DNA from: Streptomyces sp. BR123
GTDB lineage: Bacteria > Actinomycetota > Actinomycetes > Streptomycetales > Streptomycetaceae
Direction: 5' to 3'
Length of the DNA stretch: 36,551 bases
Assembly (NCBI RefSeq): GCF_013401435.1
Contig: NZ_JACBGN010000049.1
Location: forward strand, 1-36,551
Shown here: positions 1 to 5,217 of the stretch, in pieces
Layout of the letters: every line of letters begins with the position of its first letter
Position numbering within the stretch: position 1 is the first letter of the stretch
The notes under the pieces: model-generated
Told to the model about the DNA's origin: nothing
Seen by the model: only the letters and a program-made list of their open reading frames with translations
The model's database searches: none
Program-made: the position numbers and the translations under genes

Positions 1-27
1 CAGTCGCCCGGCCCGCCCGGGCGACTG
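1..27. terminator. Hairpin at the left edge, probable terminator
   Basis: An 11-bp perfect inverted repeat, positions 1-11 against 17-27, encloses a 5-nt loop. It has no T-run after it, which is common for Streptomyces terminators. It probably ends a gene lying to the left of the window. The stem may extend beyond the edge. Confidence 0.5.
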
Positions 28-93
28 AGCGTCTGAGCGGCTGGGGCCACTGAGCTCGCCGGGGCGGCGGGGACAACAAAATCAAGGGTTGGT

Positions 94-120
94 GGACGGC
101 TCGGTGAACGGGAGCCGTCC
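94..120. promoter_or_regulatory. Inverted repeat upstream of the SorC-type gene, candidate operator
   Basis: A 9-bp perfect inverted repeat (94-102 and 112-120) with a 9-nt spacer ends 3 nt before a candidate -35 box. SorC/DeoR-type regulators often bind such repeats near their own promoters, so autoregulation is the simplest reading. Binding is inferred. Confidence 0.4.
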
Positions 121-123
121 AGG

Positions 124-153
124 CTGATCAACGGCCGCCGAATCTGACAGGAT
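124..153 (+). promoter_or_regulatory. Candidate HrdB-type promoter for the SorC-type regulator
   Basis: CTGATC (124-129) and CAGGAT (148-153) are separated by 18 nt. This is a reasonable match to the Streptomyces vegetative consensus TTGAC-N18-TAnnnT. Transcription would start near 160, shortly before the coding region. Confidence 0.4.
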
Positions 154-195
154 GAACGGCGAGTCGAGAGTGTGAACAGCAGTGAGGAGAACGCG

Positions 196-1218
196 GTGTC
201 TGGTGTGTCGGCGGGACGCTCAGCCCTGCGGATGGGACCCGCGGAGCTGGTGCAGGCGGCGGCCATGGCCCGCCGCTTCTACCTGGAGGGCAAGTCCAAG
301 ATCCAGATCGCCGAGGAGTTCGGCGTGAGCCGCTTCAAGGTGGCCCGGGTCCTTGAGACCGCCCTCGAACGCGACCTCGTCCGCATCGAGATCCGGGTGC
401 CGGCCGAGCTCGACGCGGAGCGCTCCGACGCGCTGCGCGCCCGCTACGGGCTGCGCCACGCGGTGGTCGTGGAGTCTCCGGCCGACACGGCCGACGACGC
501 CCCCGACCCGGAAAACCTCGGTGCCGTCGCGGCCGATCTGCTCGGCGAGCTCGTCAGCGAGGGCGACGTCCTGGGCCTGGCGTGGGGCCGGTCGACCATC
601 CACATGGCCGCCTCCCTGCACCGGCTTCCGCAGTGCACCGTCGTGCAGCTCACCGGTGTGTACGACGCGGGCACGGCCGAGCGCGGGTCCGTGGAGGCAG
701 TGCGCCGCGCCGCCCAGGTCTCGGGCGGCGACGCGCACCCCATCTACGCCCCGATGCTGCTGCCCGACCCGGCGACCGCGGCCGCCCTGCGCAACCAGAC
801 GGGGATCGCGCGGGCCTTCGAGTACTTCGACAAGGTGACCGTCGCAGCGGTGTCCATCGGATCCTGGGAGCCGGGCATCTCCACCGTCCACGACATGCTC
901 ACGGACGAGGAGCGGGCGCACTACGCCTCGCTCGGCGTCGCCGCCGAGATGTCCGCGCACCTCTTCGACAAGGACGGCCGCCGGGTCGGACGCGACCTCG
1001 GCGAGCGGTGCATCACCGTCGAGGCGGACCGGCTGCGCCGGATCCCCGAGGTCGTGGCCATCGCGGGCGGGCTGCGCAAGGCCGCCGCGATCGGCGCGGT
1101 GCTGCGCTCCGGCCTGGTGACCAGCCTGGTCACGGACACGGCGGTCGCGGACTACCTCCTGACCGAGTCGGCCCCCGGCCTGCGTCCGGCGCTGGACCGG
1201 GCCGACCCGGACGAGTGA
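196..1218 (+). CDS. SorC/DeoR-family sugar-binding transcriptional regulator
   Basis: This is a cytoplasmic DNA-binding regulator expected to respond to a phosphorylated sugar. Near the N-terminus a helix-turn-helix is visible (ARRFYLEGKSKIQIAEEFGVS, then the recognition helix RFKVARVL). It is followed by a long SorC-type effector domain with the LGLAWGRSTIHMAASL segment and a C-terminal GGLRKAAAIGAVLRSG segment typical of the sugar-phosphate site. The reading frame opens at GTG 172, but GAGGAG (184-189) sits 6 nt before GTG 196, so I prefer 196, giving 340 residues. An inverted repeat and promoter lie just upstream, suggesting autoregulation. A hairpin with a T-run follows the stop. The effector is not identifiable from the sequence. 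Family assignment is firm. Confidence 0.88.
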   Translation: MSGVSAGRSALRMGPAELVQAAAMARRFYLEGKSKIQIAEEFGVSRFKVARVLETALERDLVRIEIRVPAELDAERSDALRARYGLRHAVVVESPADTADDAPDPENLGAVAADLLGELVSEGDVLGLAWGRSTIHMAASLHRLPQCTVVQLTGVYDAGTAERGSVEAVRRAAQVSGGDAHPIYAPMLLPDPATAAALRNQTGIARAFEYFDKVTVAAVSIGSWEPGISTVHDMLTDEERAHYASLGVAAEMSAHLFDKDGRRVGRDLGERCITVEADRLRRIPEVVAIAGGLRKAAAIGAVLRSGLVTSLVTDTAVADYLLTESAPGLRPALDRADPDE

Positions 1219-1239
1219 GTCCCGGCGCCCGTGACGCCC

Positions 1240-1257
1240 GGGGCGAACGCCCCTTTT
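1240..1257 (+). terminator. Intrinsic terminator after the SorC-type gene
   Basis: GGGGC and GCCCC pair around a GAAC tetraloop and are followed at once by TTTT (1254-1257). This is one of the few T-tailed hairpins in the window, placed 22 nt after the stop codon. Confidence 0.6.
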
Positions 1258-1261
1258 GACA

Positions 1262-1298
1262 CGATCGGGGCATGATCTTCCGGACTGTGCCCCGATCG
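1262..1298. promoter_or_regulatory. 11-bp inverted repeat spanning the RNase start codon
   Basis: CGATCGGGGCA (1262-1272) is perfectly repeated in inverse at 1288-1298 with a 15-nt spacer. The A of the first ATG (1272) is the last base of the left arm. A TTGACA at 1256-1261 abuts it. The structure could sequester the start, act as an operator, or reinforce termination of the upstream gene. Confidence 0.45.
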
Positions 1299-1742
1299 CT
1301 GCCTTCCTCGTGTCCGCGCCTCCTCGGGCGTCTGTTGGGCGCCCTCTTCCTGTGCGTCGCGCTCGTCGGGGGCGCCACCGGGTGCGGCGGGGCCGGCGGC
1401 GGCCCGTCCGCTGCCGACGGTACGCGCGGCGGTACGAGGGCCGGCGCGTCGGCCTGGGCTGCGGGCATGGCGACCGTACGGGCCGACGCGCTGCCCCGGG
1501 AGGCGCGGGACACGCTCGCGCTGATCGACAAGGGTGGGCCGTACCCGTACCGGCAGGACGGGGCCGTGTTCGGGAACTTCGAGAAGCTCCTGCCGCGGCA
1601 GAAGCGCGGCTACTACCACGAGTACACCGTGAAGACGCCGGGGCGGCCGGACCGCGGGCCGCGCCGGATGGTGACCGGGCAGGGCGGGGAGTTCTACTAC
1701 ACGGACGACCACTACCACTCGTTCAAGGCGGTTCTCCGATGA
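1272..1742 (+). CDS. Secreted guanyl-specific ribonuclease (RNase Sa / barnase superfamily)
   Basis: An exported endoribonuclease expected to cleave RNA after guanine. Residues 1-40 form a signal sequence with a basic start, a hydrophobic run (LLGALFLCVALVGG) and a possible but weak lipobox ending at Cys38. The mature domain (about 70-156) aligns closely with Streptomyces RNase Sa. The catalytic set is present: Glu117 in YYHEY, Arg128 and Arg132 in the RGPRR stretch, and His147 in TDDHY. Length 156 fits a precursor. The cysteine pair of RNase Sa is not evident in the mature part, so the fold may lack that disulfide. The gene overlaps the barstar gene by ATGA, so toxin and inhibitor are translationally coupled. 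GTG 1287 is an alternative start. Function by homology is strong. Confidence 0.9.
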   Translation: MIFRTVPRSLPSSCPRLLGRLLGALFLCVALVGGATGCGGAGGGPSAADGTRGGTRAGASAWAAGMATVRADALPREARDTLALIDKGGPYPYRQDGAVFGNFEKLLPRQKRGYYHEYTVKTPGRPDRGPRRMVTGQGGEFYYTDDHYHSFKAVLR

Positions 1743-2146
1743 CCAAGGACCCGCACCCGCACCCCCATCCCGGCTCGCACGCGCACCCGCACCCGCTCGA
1801 CCCCGCCCTGGCGGCCGCCGAGGCGGCGGGCTGGGCGGTCGTACGGCTCGACCTGGACGGCGTACGGACGAAGGCGCGGCTGATGGACGCCTGCGCGGAG
1901 GCGTTCGCGCTGCCTGAGTGGTTCGGGCGGAACTGGGACGCGCTGGCGGACTGCCTGAGAGATCTGTCCTGGCTGCCGGAGGCCGCGGGGCGGCTGGTGG
2001 CGGTGACGGGGTGGCGCGAGCTGGGGGAGGCACGGCCGGGGGACTGGGAGGTCCTGCAGGAGGTGCTGGAGGAGGCCAGCGCCCATTGGCGGGAGGCGGA
2101 GGGCGGGCCGCACCTGGAGGTGGTCGTGGCCGCCGCGCGGGCATAG
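1739..2146 (+). CDS. Barstar-family ribonuclease inhibitor
   Basis: A cytoplasmic inhibitor expected to bind and block the RNase encoded immediately upstream, protecting the producer. The 135-residue protein has an unusual His-Pro-rich N-terminal tail (residues about 4-20, with repeated HPHP) before a barstar-like core. The core shows LDLDGVRTKARLMDACAEAF and LPEWFGRNWDALADCLRDL, the second being the barstar alpha-helix that contacts the RNase active site, and it ends in a beta strand (HLEVVVAA). The ATG overlaps the RNase stop, so co-translation is expected. The His-rich tail could bind metal, but that is a guess. After the stop comes a pyrimidine-rich tract and a strong hairpin. Confidence 0.9.
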   Translation: MTKDPHPHPHPGSHAHPHPLDPALAAAEAAGWAVVRLDLDGVRTKARLMDACAEAFALPEWFGRNWDALADCLRDLSWLPEAAGRLVAVTGWRELGEARPGDWEVLQEVLEEASAHWREAEGGPHLEVVVAAARA

Positions 2147-2234
2147 TCCCCCGTTCCTGCCCTGCCCTGCTGCTGCTTCTGCTCCTGTCCTGCTCTTTTC
2201 CTGTCCCGTCCCGCCCCTGCTTCACCCCCGAACG

Positions 2235-2266
2235 CCGTCGGGGCCGGCGCCAGCCGGCCCCGACGG
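2235..2266. terminator. Bidirectional terminator between barstar and globin genes
   Basis: A 14-bp perfect stem (2235-2248 with 2253-2266) and a 4-nt loop sit between converging genes. About 80 nt of C- and T-rich, G-poor sequence (2147-2227) precedes it on the plus strand, which could also serve Rho loading. It can act for both strands. Confidence 0.7.
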
Positions 2267-2294
2267 GGGAGCAGTGGGTTTCCGGGTTCCGGGC

Positions 2295-2780
2295 TCAGGG
2301 CTTCGGGATCCACGGAGGGGTCTGGCCCCAGGACCAGACCGGGATCTCGGCCGCGTCCACCGGGGGCGGGTTGGGCCCCGAGTAGATCAGGGCCATGCGC
2401 GTGCCCCACTCGATGTAGTAGGCGAACACCGCTCGGAACTCCGGGTCCGCCGGGAGGCCGACCTCGTCGGCCGTGTCCATCAGCAGGTCCACCCAGCGGC
2501 GGCGCTGCCGCTCGGTGATGCCGCGGCCCAGGTGCTTGGTGGCCATGTGCCGGTGGCCGCCGTGGTGGGCCGTGTAGTCGGCCGGGCCGCCGAAGACCTC
2601 CGACAGCCAGACCGCGACGTGCCGGGGGTGCTCCGCGTCCATGCCCGCGAAGACGGGTGCCAGGATCTCGTCCTGCAGGGCGTGGCCGTAGAACGCTTCC
2701 GTGAGGCGGTTCATCGCCTCCTCCCCGCCCATCCACTCGTAGATGGTGGGGGTGGTGCCGGGTGTGGGGGTGGTGCTCAT
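2295..2780 (-). CDS. Group II truncated haemoglobin
   Basis: A haem protein of the 2-on-2 globin family that binds O2 or NO and commonly takes part in redox or NO detoxification. The 161 residues begin with a Pro/Thr-rich tail and then a globin core: TIYEWMGGEEAMNRLTEAFY (A/B helices), FGGPADYT, and HMATKHLG with the likely proximal His83. The C-terminus carries the WSWGQTPPW motif characteristic of actinobacterial relatives. Its start overlaps the stop of the upstream ABM gene by 4 nt, so the two form one transcription unit read leftward. The physiological ligand cannot be read from sequence. Confidence 0.88.
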   Translation of the reverse strand: MSTTPTPGTTPTIYEWMGGEEAMNRLTEAFYGHALQDEILAPVFAGMDAEHPRHVAVWLSEVFGGPADYTAHHGGHRHMATKHLGRGITERQRRRWVDLLMDTADEVGLPADPEFRAVFAYYIEWGTRMALIYSGPNPPPVDAAEIPVWSWGQTPPWIPKP

Positions 2781-3112
2781 GACTGGGATGAGGCCTTTCC
2801 GGGGCCGGCCACATCGGTGACGCGGTAGTGCTGCATCTCCTCGATGGCCTTCACGTACGGTCGGATCGCGTTGAAGAACGCCGGGAAGTGCTCGCCCTTG
2901 CGGAATCCGTTCAGGTGGGCGTCGACCGAGGTCCAGCGGATGCGGAGGATGTAGCGCTCACGGTCGTTCTCCTCCTCGCAGCGGGAGAGTTCGTAGTCGA
3001 TGCACTCGGGTGAGGCGGCCAGGGACTCCGCCGCCTGCCGGTAGGAGTCCTCGAAGGCCTGCTGGTCGTCCAAGGCGATCCGGTAGCGGATGTATTCGAC
3101 AGTGGTGGTCAT
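2777..3112 (-). CDS. Antibiotic biosynthesis monooxygenase (ABM) domain protein
   Basis: A 111-residue dimeric ferredoxin-like (ABM/YgiN) domain, a family of cofactor-independent monooxygenases and haem-handling enzymes. Visible features are the first strand EYIRYRIA, the helix containing FEDSYRQAAESLAASP, and the core RCEEENDRERYILRIRWTS followed by HLNGFRKGEHFPAFF. A strong GGAGGA lies about 6 nt before the ATG on the minus strand. It is first in the two-gene unit with the globin. Pairing with a globin suggests haem or oxygen chemistry, but this is inference. Its upstream region is only about 150 nt from the TnpB gene, so its native promoter may have been disturbed by the insertion. Confidence 0.8.
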   Translation of the reverse strand: MTTTVEYIRYRIALDDQQAFEDSYRQAAESLAASPECIDYELSRCEEENDRERYILRIRWTSVDAHLNGFRKGEHFPAFFNAIRPYVKAIEEMQHYRVTDVAGPGKASSQS

Positions 3113-3130
3113 GGGCGTCCTCCGTGGATG

Positions 3131-3150
3131 CCCCGGCCTTCGGGCCGGGG
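3131..3150. repeat. TnpB right-end-like hairpin relic left of the element
   Basis: CCCCGGCC and GGCCGGGG form a perfect 8-bp stem with a TTCG loop, followed by AGGAA. The real right end of the neighbouring tnpB element (4469-4494) has the same design and orientation: 8-bp C-rich stem, short loop, then AGGAA. After AGGAA the two diverge. It may be the remnant of an older element or a structural left end. Confidence 0.4.
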
Positions 3151-3237
3151 AGGAATCGGACTCCTGCGGGGCGAGGCAGAGGTCGCCGAATCGCCGCCAG
3201 GACGATTCGACGTCCCCCTCCGACAGCCCGTCAGGGG

Positions 3238-4500
3238 TTCACAAGTTGATGTGCTAGTTTGTGAGCTGTGGCCACTCAGGTGAAGCGGGCGTTCAAGTAC
3301 CGCTTCTATCCGACGGATGCGCAGGCAGTGGAGTTGTCGCGCACGTTCGGGTGCGTGCGGAAGGTCTACAATCTCGCGCTCGCGGCGCGTACCGAAGGGT
3401 GGGTGCTGCGTCAGGAGCGGGTCAACTACAACGCCACGTCGACGATGCTGACAGCGTGGAAGAAGACCGAGGAACTCGCGTACCTCAATGACGTCTCCTC
3501 CGTCCCGCTGCAGCAGGCCCTGCGTCACCTCCAGACGGCGTTCACCCACTTCTTCGCCCGGCGTGCCCAGTACCCGCGGTTCAAGTCGCGGAAGAAGTCC
3601 CGCAAGAGCGCCGAGTACACCACCAGCGCGTTCCGCTTCCGGGACGGCAGGTTGACGCTGGCAAAGATGGCGGAGCCGCTCGACATCGTGTGGTCCCGCC
3701 CCCTGCCCGAGGGTGTTGCGCCGTCCACGGTGACGGTGTCCCAGGACAGCGCCGGCCGCTGGTACGTGTCCCTGCTGTGCGAGGACCCGTCCGTCAAGCC
3801 GCTCCCGGCCGCGGAGACGGCCGTCGGCGTGGACGCGGGACTCGACCACCTGCTGACCCTCTCGACCGGGGAGAAGATCACCAACCCCCGTCACGAGCGG
3901 CGCGACCGCACCCGCCTCGCCAAAGCCCAGCGGCAGCTCGCCCGCAAGGTCAAGGGTGACGGCGCGAACCGGGCCAAGGCCCGCCAGAAGGTCGCCCGCA
4001 TCCACGCCCGCATCGCCGACCGGCGGCGCGATAACCTGCACAAGATCACCACTCGGCTCGTTCGTGAAAACCAAACGATCGTGATCGAGGACCTCACCGT
4101 TCGGAACCTGCTGAAGAACGGCACACTCGCCCGCGCCGTCTCCGACGCGGCGTGGAGCGAGTTTCGGAGTCTGCTGGATTACAAGGCCCAGTGGTACGGC
4201 CGCGAAGTGATCGCGGTCGACCGCTGGTTCCCCTCGTCCAAGCTTTGCTCCGCATGCGGCAGCTTGCAGGGCAAGATGCCGCTGCACGTCCGTACCTGGA
4301 CGTGTGGCTGTGGCGCGACCCACGACCGGGACGTGAACGCAGCGCGCAACATCCTGGCCGCCGGGCTGGCGGTTTCGGCCTGTGGAGCCGGTGTAAGACC
4401 TCAACGGAGTTCTCCGGGCGGGCAGTCGGCGATGAAGCAGGAACCCCTACGGCGTGAGCCATGGGAATCCCCCTCGTTTCACGAGGGGGAGGAAGTCAAG
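3238..4500 (+). mobile_element. Solo tnpB insertion element (IS200/IS605 superfamily, IS1341-like)
   Basis: The element has one gene, tnpB, and a structured right end. No tnpA (Y1 transposase) is present nearby, so mobility would need a TnpA in trans. The right boundary is placed at AGTCAA just after the hairpin. The left boundary is uncertain: a 6-bp inverted repeat TCACAA (3239-3244) and TTGTGA (3259-3264) lies just before the GTG, and a TTGAT pentamer is at 3246-3250. I saw no terminal inverted repeats or target duplication, as expected for this family. Confidence 0.65.
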
Positions 4501-4518
4501 CTGCCTGCCTCTCCCTAG
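3268..4518 (+). CDS. tnpB: TnpB RNA-guided endonuclease / IS605 OrfB-type transposase
   Basis: A TnpB protein of 416 residues, ancestor-type of Cas12 nucleases, expected to cut DNA guided by an RNA made from the element's right end. The N-terminal helix-turn-helix region reads KRAFKYRFYPTDAQ. The RuvC triad is intact: Asp189 in VGVDAGL, Glu274 in IVIEDL, Asp355 in HDRDVNAARN. A zinc finger is formed by Cys327, Cys330, Cys346 and Cys348 (FPSSKLCSACG and TCGCG). The last about 40 codons run through the right-end hairpin into flanking DNA, where the stop lies, so the tail is probably not functional protein. GTG 3268 may be leaderless: TAGTTT (3255-3260) is only 8 nt upstream. All key residues are kept, so it looks active. 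Confidence 0.92.
   Translation: MATQVKRAFKYRFYPTDAQAVELSRTFGCVRKVYNLALAARTEGWVLRQERVNYNATSTMLTAWKKTEELAYLNDVSSVPLQQALRHLQTAFTHFFARRAQYPRFKSRKKSRKSAEYTTSAFRFRDGRLTLAKMAEPLDIVWSRPLPEGVAPSTVTVSQDSAGRWYVSLLCEDPSVKPLPAAETAVGVDAGLDHLLTLSTGEKITNPRHERRDRTRLAKAQRQLARKVKGDGANRAKARQKVARIHARIADRRRDNLHKITTRLVRENQTIVIEDLTVRNLLKNGTLARAVSDAAWSEFRSLLDYKAQWYGREVIAVDRWFPSSKLCSACGSLQGKMPLHVRTWTCGCGATHDRDVNAARNILAAGLAVSACGAGVRPQRSSPGGQSAMKQEPLRREPWESPSFHEGEEVKLPASP
4350..4500 (+). ncRNA. Predicted omega RNA (reRNA) of the tnpB element
   Basis: TnpB nucleases use an RNA that overlaps the 3' part of tnpB and ends at the right boundary, with the guide supplied by adjacent host DNA. Here the terminal stem 4469-4476/4482-4489 (loop TTTCA) and following AGGAAGTCAA match that layout. 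The 5' end given is approximate, and no expression evidence exists in sequence alone. The guide would begin near 4500. Confidence 0.45.
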
Positions 4519-4600
4519 ATTTGACCTGGGTGGGTCGGGACGTCGGGCGTCGGTTGCGGCCAAGCCTTGCGCGATCATGCCGCGACGTGGGGCTCTTTCG

Positions 4601-5110
4601 TCATTCCGGTCCAGACTTCTGGGAGTCGGCGTCACCCTTCCGGTCCGGTCCCGTCTCGCGGACCTCCCGGACCTTGGCCAGGGAGTCGCGGAGCTCGGTC
4701 AGCCAGGCGTCCGTGTTGCGGCCGACGAGGCGGACGCACCAGGCGAGGGCGTCGGCCCGGCTGCGGGCCACTCCGCCCTCGACCAGGGTGTCGAGGACCT
4801 GGCGCTCCGGCTGGCGCAGGCGCGTCATCACCGGGACGGCCAGGTGGGTGAACAGGATGCGGTCGTCCCCTGACTCGACGGCCCAGGCGACCTTGCGGCG
4901 GTAGAGCTCCTCCGCCTCGCGGGCCACCTCCATGCGCTGTTGGCGCGTGCGCTCGCGGAACGCCTTGACCGACTCGTTGGCCGGGAGGGTGCCGACGACC
5001 GTGATCTCCTCGCGGTCGACCGCCACCTCGACCAGGGACTCGTAGACGTCCACCGGGAGGCGGTCCGCGAACCAGGTGCGCAGCTGCTCGCTCTGCTCGG
5101 ATGTAATCAT
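4601..5110 (-). CDS. Conserved-type actinobacterial protein of unknown function
   Basis: I do not recognise a named family. The 169-residue protein is charged and mostly helical. The middle (FRERTRQQRMEVAREAEELYRRKVAWAV) looks like a coiled-coil-prone basic helix. The C-terminal half (RQPERQVLDTLVEGGVARSRADALAWCVRLVG) resembles the helix-loop pattern of small ribbon-helix-helix-like or nucleic-acid-associated domains, but this is only an impression. The only suitable ATG is at 5108-5110 and it has no good ribosome site. A perfect tandem 8-bp repeat covers the start. It lies just downstream, in the same direction, of the receiver-flavoprotein gene (95-nt gap). Confidence 0.7.
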   Translation of the reverse strand: MITSEQSEQLRTWFADRLPVDVYESLVEVAVDREEITVVGTLPANESVKAFRERTRQQRMEVAREAEELYRRKVAWAVESGDDRILFTHLAVPVMTRLRQPERQVLDTLVEGGVARSRADALAWCVRLVGRNTDAWLTELRDSLAKVREVRETGPDRKGDADSQKSGPE

Positions 5111-5116
5111 GTAATC
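5101..5116. repeat. Tandem 8-bp repeat over the start codon of the 4601-5110 gene
   Basis: ATGTAATC occurs twice in direct succession (5101-5108, 5109-5116). It is AT-rich within GC-rich surroundings and includes the start codon on the minus strand. It may be an operator or a leaderless-promoter element. Confidence 0.5.
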
Positions 5117-5181
5117 GACGTTGCATCCGCTGCATGCTTGATCGCAAGGGGTTGGGCGGCCGCTCCGGTCCCTGTTCGCTC

Positions 5182-5217
5182 TCAGCCCATCGATCCCTCC
5201 CGCTTTCAGCCCATCGA
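5182..5217. repeat. Direct repeat of the flavoprotein gene's 3' end
   Basis: TCAGCCCATCGA occurs at 5206-5217, where on the minus strand it encodes the last codons and stop, and again at 5182-5193 downstream. Including the preceding CGCT the match is 16 of 17 bases, with a 24-nt period. It looks like a small local duplication. Confidence 0.5.

Noticed and set aside
172..195. Upstream GTG start for the SorC-type gene
   Set aside because: No ribosome site precedes GTG 172, whereas GAGGAG is well placed for GTG 196.
3246..3250. TTGAT as a proven target-adjacent motif and left boundary
   Set aside because: It could equally be part of the tnpB promoter. Without an empty site the left border cannot be fixed.
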